From Marsupella aquatica (Eukaryota > Marchantiophyta), in assembly GCA_973895155.1 (NCBI GenBank), contig OZ316895.1, positions 20,336,001 through 20,400,000 on the forward strand: a stretch of DNA of 64,000 nt, given 5' to 3'. A program made the translations under genes and the position numbers. The notes under the pieces were generated by a model, which saw only the letters and a program-made list of their open reading frames with translations, was not told the origin of the DNA and did not search any database. This document shows positions 9,979 to 21,012 of the stretch, in pieces (the first letter of the stretch is position 1; each line of letters opens with the position of its first letter).

Positions 9979-11118
9979 ATGAGAAAATCACAAAAAATGT
10001 TGTTTTTCACAACTTCTCAAAAAACTCGAAACTCAACACCGCCGCGTAGCCCACAAAGCTAGGAGTCCAATACTGAAAACCGAAATCAAAATCGAAATTT
10101 GACGGAAAAGTTATTCAAATTTCGGTCGAGGTGGGTAAAACCTTGGGAAACTCCCCCGTTTTGACCACCTCAGGGAATAACCGAAATACCAAGTACAACC
10201 CGTTGTCGGAATTGCGATGTGATTGGTGCGCTGCATTGCCAACTTCAATGGCTACGACCTCGCCGAAAAATAACCAAAAAAGTTACCGTTCGGCGGATGA
10301 AATCTTTGTCGGACGGTCAAAAAATAGCTCTCTGGTTTTTTGGAATATTCTATGACCCTTGTACAGGCCCTGTGGGAATTTTGGAAGAACAATCGAGGGG
10401 CTGACATGTGTCCTCGAACCCCCAAAACCCCCTACCACCCTTCGTCGTCGAAATCTGGTCGCGCGCGCAGAAAATACACACGGCAGAATGTACCCCTCGA
10501 CACCAAACGCAAGATATCTCACTCGGGTTTTGACTAAATCAAGATCCGATTTCAGATTTGGAAACTAGACTCCGAGGCGATGAAGATCGATATAAGAAGC
10601 ACCCAAAACGAGGAAAGAACGAGGGAGAAAAAAATTGGTAAAGATGACAGATTTCTCTCAATTGCCATAGCCAATTTCGAATCAGTTTTTCAAAGAGAAA
10701 AAAATGGTACCTTGTCAACAACGAATGTTGATCAATTGCACTTGGTGTCGTCACCAAGTCCAACAAGGTAATTGATTTTGCTTAGCCTTCCTCTTTGCAT
10801 CAAAGAGCCAATCCCGGACTCAAAAACAATCGTCTTGCCTCAATCTCTCCGTTGAGTCAAAACACTTGACGCTTCTCCCTCCGAGTCGATTGCCAACTTT
10901 CTTCACAAAATCCAGAACGACGAAAACTTAGATCTCTCTGCACCACGAGCTCCGTTCAACGATTTCTTCACACCGTTAGAAAGCTCTTGCCCTGATCTAT
11001 CCGTTGAGCCCATAAACTCCAAGTTCCATGCGATGGAACTCTGGAAAATCCACCAACACTCAACGCTGGAAAAACCGTCATGAAATCCCGTCACGAACAC
11101 ACGTCACCTCCCAAGCAT
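9979..11118 (-). other. Copia untranslated leader
   Basis: This 1.1-kb stretch lies between the primer-binding site and the gag ATG. It carries no open frame with recognisable similarity. A leader of this size is long for Copia and would hold packaging and dimerisation signals, which I cannot identify by eye. Confidence 0.6.
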
Positions 11119-11130
11119 GCTCTGATACCA
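11119..11130 (-). other. Copia primer-binding site for initiator Met tRNA
   Basis: On the minus strand TGGTATCAGAGC lies two bases inside the 5' LTR. It is complementary to the 3' end of initiator methionine tRNA, the usual Copia minus-strand primer. Confidence 0.92.
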
Positions 11131-11132
11131 AT

Positions 11133-11535
11133 TGTTGAGCATAGACGACGATCGCAACGGCAAGCCCATGAACCATCCAACGCACAATAGTCGACACAAG
11201 AGATACGTGGTTCACCTCCTTGAGGCTACGTCCACGGGAACACACAAGAGAGCTTTACTGAACTCTAAGCCCGTCGGCTATACCGAGTCTCCACAGTGTA
11301 AGCTCTCCCTATCTCTCAAGTGGCTCCATAACAATGAGCCTTGGTTCTACCTCTCCAAGTACACATGCCTCTTATGATATAGTGTGCAACTTAGTTGTAC
11401 CTAACCACATAGTTGTACCTAACCACATAGTTGTACCTAATCACGTAGTTGTACCTAACCACATAGTTGTACCAACCCACATTGTTGTACCAACCACGTC
11501 ATACCTAACCTAGACGTAAGAGTAAATACCCAACA
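11133..11535 (-). repeat. 5' LTR of the complete Copia element
   Basis: 403 bp, the same as 5077-5479 as far as I can see, including the internal 18-bp array. It drives element transcription toward lower coordinates. The AGTTC target duplication follows at 11536-11540. Confidence 0.95.
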
Positions 11536-11540
11536 AGTTC

Positions 11541-11660
11541 TAGTCTACTATCGTATAAAGAGGGAAAAACCGGTTTGGTTTTTCTTTCCAAAACTTCCCA
11601 TTGAGCAATCATATTAGTAGCAGTCTTTACCCTCCCCTAGACCAGAGTCAAGGGGGAGAT
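11541..11660 (+). mobile_element. 3' internal end of the older Copia element
   Basis: This is the continuation of the remnant at 4605-5076 across the young insertion. It ends in the polypurine tract AAGGGGGAGAT just before the older LTR. The sequence 'ccctagaccagagtcaag' resembles the same region of the young element in reverse complement, confirming close kinship. Confidence 0.85.
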
Positions 11661-12009
11661 TGTTAGGATTTACTCTTAGGTCTAGATTAACGATTGTACC
11701 GTACGTAGTTAAGGCTAACCATGGTCACAAACTTGGTTAGGTTAGTCATGTTGTGCACACTCTATAACCAAGCGGTGTTTGCTTGGAGAGTGGGAACTGA
11801 GGCTCATTGTTACGGAGCTAGTTGAGAGATAGAGAGAGCTTGCGCTGTGGATGCTTGGTATGGCCGGTTGGCCTAGAGTGCAGTAAAGCTCATGTGTGTT
11901 CCCGTGGACGTAGCCTCATGTGGAGGTGAACCACGTATCTCTCTGTGTTGACTCTTATGCGTTGGATGGTTCATGGGCTTGCCGTTGCGATTGTCGTCTA
12001 TGCTCAACA
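11661..12009 (+). repeat. 3' LTR of the older Copia element
   Basis: It starts TGTTAGGATTTACTC and ends ATGCTCAACA, 349 bp. In reverse complement it aligns with parts of the young LTR (cgacgatcgcaacggcaag) but is clearly diverged. The matching 5' LTR is not in the expected place upstream of 4605, so the older copy is 5'-truncated. Confidence 0.85.
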
Positions 12010-12555
12010 GAGGGTACTCTTATCAATGGGTATGTTTATCAATGGGGTACTTTGATCAATGAGGGTACTCTTATCAGTGAGGATACATACTCTTATTAGT
12101 GAGGGTACGTTTATCAATGATGGTACTTTGATCAATGAAGGTACCCTTATCAATGAGGGTACCCTTAGCAATGAGGGTACCCTTAGCAATGAGGCTACTC
12201 TTATTAGTGTGGATACTCTTATCAATGGGTAGGTGGTACTTTGATCAATGAGGGTTCTCTTATTAGTGTGGATACTCTTATCAATGGGTAGGTGGTACTT
12301 TGATCAATGAGGGTACCCTTATCAATGAGGGTACTCTTATTAGTGAGGGTACCCTTAGCAATGAGGGTACTTTTATTAGTGTGGGTACTCTTATAAATGG
12401 GTAGGTTTATAAACGATGGTACTTTGATTAATGGTACTTTGATTAATGAGGGTACCCTTAGCGCGCAATGAGGGTACACTTATTAGTGAGGGTACTCTTA
12501 TCAATGGGTAAGTTTACCATCTTATCAATGGGTAAGTTTACCAAGGATGGTAAGT
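12010..12555. repeat. 18-bp minisatellite
   Basis: A degenerate tandem array of the unit GAGGGTACCCTTATCAAT (variants gtactcttatcaatg, gtactttgatcaatg) begins directly at the end of the older LTR. The period is 18 bp and the unit contains GGTACC-type palindromes. Read on the minus strand it gives a six-residue repeat (RVPSLI), which explains the open frames here; these are not genes. Confidence 0.9.
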
Positions 12556-13000
12556 TTATCAGTGATCTGCAATGATGTCTCATGTAGTTCACTAGGATGT
12601 CTCTGCGGCAATCACCCTTGCTTATCATGGTCTAACAAGCAACTGACCAAAATTAAGAATGCCGCCCTGTTCCGTGCAATTTAATGTAAGATTCCTAGAT
12701 CAATCTCAGCGATTTGAACCTTTGGCTTTGCGCAACAATATCTTCTTTGCTTCATCTGGAATGCCTTAGTCTTTGAATGTCAAGCACTAATCAAGATATT
12801 CACTTTTTAAGCATAAGCAAAGCATTTAAGTGCTTGAAGTGAGCTGAGTGTACGGTCTGATTAAAGGACCTTTTATGAAGAACCTCATAGGATGCGTGAA
12901 TTTGTATCCAAAATTCGTGACGTTGTCTCCGTTGCTTTCGGCAACATTGTTCTTCTCAAACCGTCCTCTTAACAAAGCCTGTGGGTTTCTTTGCTCGCAG
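12556..13000. other. Intergenic sequence or intron before SMC6-like copy 1
   Basis: No earlier exon of the SMC6-like gene, in particular no Walker A motif, is visible here. The 94-codon frame at 12848-13132 is an overlap of intron and the first recognised exon. Confidence 0.4.
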
Positions 13001-14181
13001 ATAGAGGTGGAAAATCCTTGTGTCATTATGACTCAAGATAAGAGCCGGGAATTCCTGCATGGAGGCTCCGATAAAGAGAAACTCAAGGTAAATTTAATGT
13101 ACAGTCTGAGAGTTGTGGTCACCCTCGGATAACGATCACTGGATAAAAGTGGTACACAAAAGACTTTTGTTGAGCGTTCTGTCTCAACAGATTTGGATTA
13201 GACCACTTCTATAATTGCACCTTTCGGAACGTACCTTACCAGCATTTTGTGTACTTGTCCTCCAGTTCTTCTTCAAAGCGACGCTTTTGCAGCACTTCAG
13301 TGAGCTTCTTACAGAATGGGAGGGGAATCTTAGCACAGCTGAGAGCATCGTGGATGCATTGTGTGCTAGTCTTCAGCCAACTAAAGATGAGCCCAAGCAA
13401 ATAGAAGAGCAGTTGAAGAGCCTGGAACAAGTGGAAGTACTGCGTGTGGAGATAGAAATGCTCGAAAACATCTATGCTTGGACTTGGGTCAGAGAAACGG
13501 AACCAGCTCTCGGGGATGCTGAAAGGCATTTGGACGAGCTGAAAACTCGAATACGTCTTTGTCAAAAAAAAATCGATGATGCGCAGGTGACGGCTCAATT
13601 CCTCATCCTCTCGGGTGGTGTCATTGCCGATCATGAGAATAGGAAGAACCCGCAGAGTCAGAAGTTCCTGGTAATCTGTTTTGTAGTATGGCTTTCATAT
13701 GCGATGTCGTTTCTGTGAATTCAGCTGTTTGGCTGAAATATGCTGGATCTTTGTCCATTAGTATGTATATCTGTGGTAGATTCTTTTGGCTGTCGTTATA
13801 TCTCCTCACATTGTCTCTATCGACAGCTGAGATTAGATCTTAAGAGAGAAGCTCATGCTGAGAAGAAAGCATTTATTGCACGGATGTTAAACGACACAGA
13901 GGAACTGCGGCAGTCTCAAAATGCGCTGAACCTGGCACTAACAGAGGTACTCATGGCTGACTGGTGACTTCTAATTTTCTCTGAAGGCGTAGCACTTGGT
14001 ATTGTCTTGAATGGACAGATAATTTGAAAGCGTGTGACATATGCAGGCAACGAGAGAAAAGGTTCAAGCTGATGAAAATACAAAAAGGGCGAGACGAAAT
14101 GTACAGGAAATAAACGACCGTCTTCACCGCTTGGAACGTGAGATCTTTGAAATGGAACAGCGAATGTTGCAAGATACACAG
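13001..14181 (+). CDS. SMC6-like coiled-coil arm, copy 1 (partial)
   Basis: Four exons fit GT-AG rules and whole codons: 13001-13087 (29 codons), 13266-13586 (107), 13827-13946 (40), 14047-14181 (45). The first two join as KEKLK/FFFKATLLQHF and contain VENPCVIMTQDKSREFLH, the hallmark after the ATPase head of plant SMC6. AWTWV...LKTRIRLCQKKID matches the start of its coiled-coil arm. SMC6 is a subunit of the SMC5/6 chromatin and DNA-repair complex. The ATP-binding head exons are not found upstream, where a minisatellite and Copia sequence lie, and no Walker B C-terminus follows. Later exons may exist (a candidate ending in a stop lies at 15480-15544). Copy 2 at 47174 has the same 120- and 135-nt exons. 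It is either a headless SMC6-derived gene or a pseudogene. Confidence 0.7.
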
Positions 14182-15980
14182 GTTTGTGTTTTTCCCAACA
14201 TATACATGGTATGCAGTCTATACCACATATGGTTAAATATTGTTTTGCCTTGCAAAAGTCCTACTTAACGAGTACCGCCGTTGTACAAGGGAGACCAATC
14301 TTTCATAGGTTGTGGAAAAGATTACAATTTAGCACTGCGGCGACCTGTTGCACTTCTTTTCCTTCTTAAGTGGCAGTCCTTCGGCCTTCTTGATTTTCCC
14401 TTCTCTTGCTTGCACAGTCACCTCTTGTAAGCATTTTTGATGTGTTTCGAGGGGCGATCGTGTTATAAATACGATGGGATATGTTTTCCCTGGGACTCTT
14501 ACAAGCTCCTAAAGTTATACCGGTGTTGATCTTATCACTAAGTATATATCCCTGAGGGCTTACTTAACAGTACATACCTGCCATTGAGCCATTGAGCCAT
14601 TGAGCCATTGAGCCGTACTTCAAAGAAAATGATCTTAATGTTAATGGAAACAATAGTCCCACATTGGCTGACGCGTTGGTGGTGCTTTTCAGGAGAAATG
14701 CTCGACGGAAGATTGTAACTTGCCTGCATATTGACACTTCCACCTTTTCAACGCAAAGGATATGGTCGTTTTCTCATCTCCTTCCTTACTTCAGCGGGAT
14801 ATTAATATTAAGTGTGGTTGGAATAGCAAGAACAAACTGCAATCGCTGATTCTATTTGGGAACTATGTACGCTTTTTACTTTAAGGGTGGCTTGATTTAT
14901 TAATGAACTAGCATGCTGATTAGAATGCAAAGTGCGCTGTCACTGCACTTCAAGCTCATAACCGAAGATGCTGATGAGTTTTGTAGCGTACGAACCGTCC
15001 AAGAAGGAAGCAAAAGTTGGAACTCCTGAAAGACCTCTTTCTGATCTGGGACAGGTAAACACTTCCTTACAGAATCTACATTTCTTCATGGACAAGTGAG
15101 CCACTTTGTTGTAACGCTTTTATGCTACGGTTCGCGTTTCCAGGGTTTCAATTGCTTAAAATATAATTGAGCAATGCCGGGGCTGACATTTTGTATGTCA
15201 CGGGTAAGTTTTAGGAGCTACTGGACAACGGTTCTGTTAGGGATACTGCGAGATCATCGAGGGAACCTTTCGATCAAGGTTGGAAACGATGCTAAAGTTA
15301 CTGTGCTCTGTTTTAATTCAACTACATTCAGTGGCAGAAATGGTTCTCTTGGTCTGCTATTTACCAATCTTGCTTCCATCTGAGAGTACATTCCTATGAC
15401 TGGTTGAGGGACGCCATTTCAGCGGGCTTCTTAACACGTTGTTACTTGTGGGTCGTTTCATGCATGATTTTCTTGCAGGACCTGAGTTCCATGATTGCCA
15501 TCCGTACTGATGATATCATCAGCACTCTTCAGTCCCTCATTTGATCAAGTAAGCTTGATTTGAGTGTTTTCCTCACGTTGCAAATAGATTCAGGCAGAGG
15601 CATTAGCTAGAAACAAAAAGTTTGGGAATGTGGACTGTGAGAGATTTCCGTTTTTTAAAGAGTTTTCCATATTTTTTAAACCCATCAGTCCATTGCGTAC
15701 TTGTCAAGACAGTTTGCCTCTAGGTGACTTCCACCCCTGGATTCATTTAGGGTAGCTTAATTTTCCAGGAAAGCTTGGAAGCCCCCTTGCTTAGCAGGTG
15801 GGCTACTTGAAGTCTTTTATTGAGCAATAATTGACGATCTGTTTCCTCCACAGTCAGAAAACATTACATAGGGGATTTTGTTACCAAGGGTTGACCCCGA
15901 TCGGAATGTAAAAAAAAGCGAACCTACTGCCATCCTGGACCAAGAGTTAAGTAACCAGTGTTATCTTATACCCTTGGGCT
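14182..15980 (+). other. Downstream sequence, possible last exons
   Basis: No homology is clear. Candidate exon ends are 'gatctgggacag' before gtaaac at 15055 and an acceptor TTGCAG at 15474-15479, followed by a short frame ending in TGA near 15544 (DLSSMIAIRTDDIISTLQ). A (CATTGAGCC)n repeat of about four units sits at 14581-14614. I cannot assign these to the SMC6-like gene with confidence. Confidence 0.3.
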
Positions 15981-15989
15981 GACCACCCT

Positions 15990-16530
15990 TTGGCGGGGCG
16001 GTCTTTGCGAGGCCCCAATTATATACACAGAGAATGATGGACTGAGAGAATCATCGTTCGTGAACCCCCATAGAAGCGCGAGGTCGAGAGAACACGGCAG
16101 TGGGCACAGAGAGAGAATTGATAGCAATTTAAACGTGAGGTTTGATTCCCGATAAGCAGCCAAAGATGGGTGCAGCAGGCACACAGGAAGAATGATGTTC
16201 GTCCCGTCTCTTCTAGGCGGCAAGAGAGCATGTAGTCTGTTCTCCAACAACAAATCTCTGGTCCTCTCACTCTTCTTCCGTCCCGTCCGCTTTATGATCC
16301 TCTCGCTTCGCTGCTTCTCTCGTCCTGTTTGCTTAAAAGTCTCCTCTCCTTCTTCACGTGTTCGTCTTCCTGCTTGTAGTACTGGCAGGGCGGTCTATGC
16401 AAGGCCCCAATTATATACAGAGAATGATCAACTGAGAGAGGCATCGTTCATGAGCCCCCATAGGAGCGCGAGGTCGAGAGAACACGGCACTGGACACAGA
16501 GAGAGACATGATAGCAATTTAAATGCTTGA
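15990..16530. repeat. Pair of direct repeats of about 145 bp
   Basis: Segment 15993-16136 (gcggggcggtctttgcgagg ... atagcaatttaaacg) recurs at 16383-16527 (ggcagggcggtctatgcaagg ... atagcaatttaaatg) in the same orientation with about 90% identity by eye. Both carry 'ccccaattatataca', 'gcgcgaggtcgagagaacacgg' and 'cacagagagaga'. The 246 bp between them differs from the units. This could be a pair of short LTRs of a small (TRIM-like) element or a simple segmental repeat. Confidence 0.75.
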
Positions 16531-16559
16531 GCGACTTCGGGATTTTATCAAAACTGCAT

Positions 16560-17140
16560 GATTGTGAGGGACGTGCCCGGGCGGGTGGCAGGGAGGAGGA
16601 AGGGAGAAATTGAGGGTCACGTACTGGTGATGGGATGGAAATTGGGAGGAAAGAGTATGGCACGGAATTGACAGAAGTGGAGCCGTTTGGCCACGTGCAG
16701 GGTTTCAGCTATGTATGTAGCTGGTGGAGCGAGATACGCCAGTCAAGGACGGAAGGGTTTAGAGATAAATATCCTAAAAGAATGACAACAACCATCATAC
16801 AAGGCATAATTTGTGTGTAAGATGAATCAATTGGCTAGAGAGAAATGTATTTACAAATTGATCTCATAGTATTACAAAATTTATCATATTTGTTATTATA
16901 ATATTTTTAATAAATTTTTAAATAATATTATATTTATAACAAATAAATATTTTTTTAAATATTTTTTTTATAGGGATGAGTATTTTTTGAATGTATACTC
17001 ACATAGTTTTAGTTTCTCTTCAATTTGAACCCAATTCTTACAATGTGTTTCACCATTTCTTTCATTAACTAGTTCTTCAAATATTCACAAAATATAGTTA
17101 GAAAATAAATTAAATTGTTGTGCAATCCTCATAAGCGTGA
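16560..17140. other. AT-rich noncoding stretch
   Basis: From about 16850 to 17110 the sequence is strongly AT-rich, with runs of T and imperfect palindromes of ATTTAAATA type. No gene is seen. Confidence 0.5.
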
Positions 17141-17309
17141 ATTTGGTTCTGCCATTCACGAAAAAATAACGCACCTGTTGACACTGCAGTTCGATCTGAA
17201 AAAGAGAAAATCTCCTCTAGTAATCATAATGAAGGGTATTGTCCAAACCTGGCTTTCCCTCTCTTGCTCTTTAGCTATTTTTTTCTCTTGCGCTTCAGCT
17301 ATCGTCGCA

Positions 17310-17690
17310 GACGCTTCGCATTATGCCGCATGGTCCTTTGTTACCAACGTTGGTTTTTGTGAAGCTGGAAGATTCGCTACGTGTTTGTGATGGGAATGAG
17401 TTTGATATTTGCAATGTCGTGGGGTTGGCAACTAGCGAGCCTTATAAGATCACTCTTATGCAAAATAAATTTGATGGGGACTTCCGATCTAAATTGGATC
17501 GGAACTTGTGAGTTGGTTTAGGCCAGAAGTTGTGAACCGTTTGACTTCGCAACTTGTGATGTTACTTGGTTATATAATAGCGATCCGAGTCATTTCAGTA
17601 TTTCCTAGTTATCCAAGTTCGCAATGGGTTTGCACTTTCATGGGAACACGACTTTCAATCAATGTTTTGCGAGGGATTTCTCTTGGCAGT
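17310..17690. repeat. Left subterminal repeats of the CACTA element
   Basis: Motifs such as tttgtgaagc, attcgctac, gtttgtgatggg, acttgtgag, gttgtgaacc, cttcgcaacttgtgatg, gttcgcaatggg and tttgcgaggg crowd here. Transposase-binding subterminal repeats of this density are characteristic of CACTA ends. They match motifs at 26330-26760. Confidence 0.6.
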
Positions 17691-18017
17691 GGACCCAATG
17701 TGGAAGGCAAATGTTTTTTATAAGATCCATGCAAGTATATAGGTGGATATACCAAAATGTTAGGGCTTGAATTAAGGAACCCAATACACAAGAGGGGTGG
17801 CATATCTGATGCCAAATCACCCTACTCAACATATGCTATCCTAGCTAAGCTCCAACACGGCTAGTCAGTGACATGTATTTCATGAGCCCGGTCATGAGAT
17901 TCTACAAGCTAACTAAAATGGACTCTTCCGACCCCGCTTTGTCGGCTTCTCTGCCAGCTTCTTGCCCTTATCCTTCTGTGGATGTACAGCCTGGTGCTGA
18001 TGGGTGCACGGTGCCTT

Positions 18018-19879
18018 TCAGCGCTGCTGCTCCTCCTGCTCCTCCTCCTCCTCCTCCTGCCCATCCTCCTCCTCGTCACCTCCCTCCTGCTCCCCCTCAT
18101 CATCAACCTGTCTTGATGATGCACGACTACTACCACTACTGCGATGGGATGAACCTACCTCCCGGCTACTGCCCCTCTCCCTAGAACCACTGGTAAGAGG
18201 AGTAGCCCCCTCATCCTCATCATCACTACTACTTGCGCCAGCACCCAACCCCTCAGGCTCATCCGAATCCTGCATCCGTACACTTAATCAGTTTCTACAA
18301 ATTAAAAAGGGTCATCCACAATGTTGACATCACAATTAATTAAACCTTGAACACCTAGATACTTACAGTAGCCAACTCGGCATCCACCATCTGAAAGAGG
18401 TACTTTCTCCCATGCTCCATCCCTATCTCAATATGTTTCTTGGATATCTTCCTCTTATATTTCCGGTACTGCCATGCACCATAAAACCAAAAATTAAACC
18501 CATAGGCTAAACCAAAATTCACAATGCTAGAGGCCTTAGGCCTAGAAAAGTTAAACTACTTTGAAAACAACTCAAATTCACATTTGCGAAGCTGATGCGT
18601 TCACAAAATGCGAAGACCTAATTTTTGCAAAGGCATTGTGATGGCTTTTGCGATGCGCGTACCTTCGCAACAGCATCAGAAAATCCAAAAAGAAAAAAGT
18701 GCATAGTAGACTTTGCGAGGCTCTTGCGAACGGATACACATCGCAATGGGATCGCAAACTGTGATCCCGAGAGGTTTTTAAAAATGCACAAATTTCTAAG
18801 TGTCAGTCGTGACCTAAAACAGTGCACAAGCAAGCACATGAGAGCATGGACATCATGACATTCCATTCACTTGCATTACCTCAACTGAGAAAGTAAGGAG
18901 GAAAGAGCTTAGGGAGGAGAGGAGACACTCACAAAGTGGGCCTTGAGACCGGGGAGCCCGCCTTGACCCAGCTTGTGGACTGGATTGGGGGTGGCTTTCA
19001 CTCGCTTGGCTGCATCCATGAAACGTTTGGGTGGTCTTCCTTCTGCTCGAGTCCCTTCAGGTCATGGTCAAGGGGGAGCTTCCCGGTCTCCTTTGCTTTC
19101 AGGGATCGAGCTAGTGTATCCTTCCACTGTTCCAACTCGCGAGCTGCTTTGATTTGCACCTCAATCTTGTAAAATGCATCCCAGATGTCCTTAGTGAATT
19201 GGAGGGGCCTACGCAAATTCCTGTACGATCTCAAGTCTCTCAGGTGGGCTCTAATCTTCATCCTATCATGGTATCTCATTTGAGACATGGAATTAGAAAT
19301 CTTGTCTGCCAGCCATTGCTCATCTATGTCAGCTCCATTATGAAATGCATCCTTGATCTGATTCATCACTCTCTTTCGCTCTGCCTTCTCAACCTTTCCC
19401 CATTGCATGCCTTGTGAGAAATTGCTTGTGATGATCTGTTTGATGGTGCTCTTAGCCCCTGCATAGGCTAGCTCAGTTGGAGTCCCAGTTGTCTCCAAGG
19501 CAATGAATGGAAGCTTTTTCCTTGCATCCTCTTTCTGACGTTGCTCATCTCGTTGTTTTCAAATTGCATCCCTCTCCTCTCTTCTCTTCTGTTTTTCTAT
19601 GGCTTGAGGAGAGGCAACTCCCAACTTAGCCCTCTCCTCCCTCTTCCTTCTTTTCTCTCTAGCCTTCTCCTCAGCTGCGACCCTCTCTTCCTCGTCTCTA
19701 GTAGCTTGCCCTGCCACAATTCCTGTTTGCAAAACCTGGCCTAAAATGGCACTCAAGGAGGCAAGCCCTGCTGGAGTATTCAAATTTACTTCACCCAACT
19801 GTGCAGCACTGAGATCGAGAGAGAAGCGAGAGGAGAAGGGGCCCTGCTGGAGAAAATGTATCTCTAATTTGTGAAGCAA
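18018..19879 (-). pseudogene. TNPA-like second transposase protein of the CACTA element
   Basis: Three exons read leftward: about 19879-18933, 18468-18367 (34 codons) and 18269-18018 (83 residues plus stop), with GT-AG borders. Exon 1 has a Lys/Arg/Glu-rich coil (EEKAREKRRKREERAK) and a helical block with RMKIRAHLRDLRSYRNL and PLQFTKDIWDAF, like the plant Ptta/En/Spm transposase family (Transposase_24). Exon 2 reads YRKYKRKISKKHIEIGMEHG. Exon 3 is a Ser/Asp/Glu-rich acidic tail. TNPA-type proteins bind subterminal repeats and bring element ends together. It is broken by an in-frame TGA at 19559-19561 and a frameshift near 19010, after which RFMDAAKRVKATPNPVHKLG continues in another frame. Confidence 0.65.
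18570..18780. repeat. TTGCGA-type repeats in the TNPA-like intron
   Basis: The 464-bp intron between exon 1 and exon 2 of the leftward gene holds about ten copies of tttgcga, ttgcgaa, ttcgcaa and tcgcaatg in both orientations. They are the same motif type as the subterminal regions and may be additional transposase-binding sites. Confidence 0.55.
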
Positions 19880-19899
19880 TTTGCGAGGCAGGTGATCTC

Positions 19900-21000
19900 G
19901 GTTTAGGGTGGGAAACTATCCCAGGTGTTTAAACGGCTTTACAAGGGTATGGCCTATTTAAACCCTTTTAACTCAACATGGATTTGTGAATGGCCAATTA
20001 GTTTGAAGAAGAGGATTTTAGGTTATAGTTGGGTTCTAATTTAACAAAGGGTTTGAGTTTTAATTTGGGGTTTGGATTTAGAAAGGGTTTAGTTTAGGGA
20101 GGGTTGTGTTTCAATTGAAGGGGTTAATTTGGGTTTAGGTTTTAATGTAAGGGTTTGGTTTGACTTTTCACTGATTTCATATTTTTTGCTCTATACATAT
20201 TTCAGTTTAGGGACATGGTTTTAATAGAGGACTTTAAGTTAGGGTCTAAGGTAGGGGTTTGGGTAAGGTTGTAATTGAGAAGTTTGGGTTAGGGTTTAGG
20301 GTAGGGGCTTGATTTTGGTTTAAGTTTAGGGGTTTGGGTTAGGGTTTAGGGTAGGGGCTTGATTTTGGTTTAAGTTTAGGGGTTTGGGTTAGGGTTTAGG
20401 GTAGGGTCTTGATTTTGGTTTAAGTTTAGGGGTTTGGGTTAGGTTTAGGGTAGGGGATTGATTTTGGTTTAAGTTTAGGGGTTTGGGTTAGGTTTAGGGT
20501 AGGGGCTTGATTTTGGTTTAAGTTTAGGGGTCTGGGTTAGGTTTTAAATATAGGGGTTGGGTTCCATTTTAATTCTAAGTTGTGTTTCATTTTTAATTGA
20601 GGGGTTTGGGTTAGGATTTTTGGGTAAGGGTTTGATAGGTAATGAGGGAATATGAATAGGTAACTTAGGATGGAGTTTGAGTTAGGGTTTAAGGTAGGGG
20701 TTTGAGTAAGGTTTTAGCTGAGGGGTTTGGGTTAGGTATTGAATATAGGGGATCGATGGGTTCAATTATAATTCAGGCTTGTGTTTAATTTTTAATTTAG
20801 GGATTTGGGTTAGGGTTTAGGGTAAAGGCTTCATAGGTAATGAGGGAGTTTGGGTTATGGTTTCAGATGGGGTTTGAGTTAGGTTTTAGCTGAGGGATTT
20901 GGGTTAGGGTTTGAATGTAGCAGTTGGGTTTTTAGCGTAGGGGTTTTGGTTAGCTAGGGCTTTGGGTAAGGGTTTTATATGTTCATGTTTAGGGTAGGTT
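19900..21000. repeat. TTTAGGG-like region with a 50-bp minisatellite
   Basis: Degenerate GGGTTTAGGG/GGGTTAGGG units fill the gap between the two divergent transposon genes. From about 20285 to 20545 a 50-bp unit (ggggcttgattttggtttaa... through ...gtttagggta) repeats about five times. The base composition is strongly strand-biased (G and T on the plus strand). It is not a telomere, because units are irregular and internal. Its position makes it the probable two-way promoter region of the element. Confidence 0.8.
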
Positions 21001-21012
21001 TTTTTTTTCTAA

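Larger units (their letters stand above)
5077..11535 (-). mobile_element. Complete Ty1/Copia LTR retrotransposon
   Basis: A 6,459-bp element lies on the minus strand with two 403-bp LTRs that I read as identical, TG...CA ends and a 5-bp target duplication AGTTC (5072-5076 and 11536-11540). Its 5' LTR (11133-11535) is followed by a primer-binding site matching the initiator methionine tRNA. The leader is about 1.1 kb, then gag, then pol in Copia order (protease, integrase, reverse transcriptase, RNase H), a polypurine tract and the 3' LTR. It inserted into an older plus-strand Copia copy, whose pieces flank it on both sides. Identical LTRs imply a very recent insertion. One in-frame TGA between gag and pol is the only break I see. 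Confidence 0.95.

Noticed and set aside
11119-11132. tRNA gene fragment
   Set aside because: It is only the 12-base primer-binding site of the Copia element; no cloverleaf surrounds it. I found no tRNA or rRNA gene in the window.
12004-12479. Minus-strand frames of repeated RVPSLI
   Set aside because: Translation of the 18-bp minisatellite, whose period is a multiple of three; not a protein gene.
12010-12555. CRISPR-like array
   Set aside because: There are no unique spacers between repeats, and this is a plant nuclear sequence.
17873-18184. Proline-rich plus-strand frame
   Set aside because: Antisense shadow of the acidic last exon of the leftward TNPA-like gene.
20000-21000. Internal telomere or chromosome-fusion site
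   Set aside because: TTTAGGG-like units are irregular, mixed with other sequence and placed between two transposon genes.
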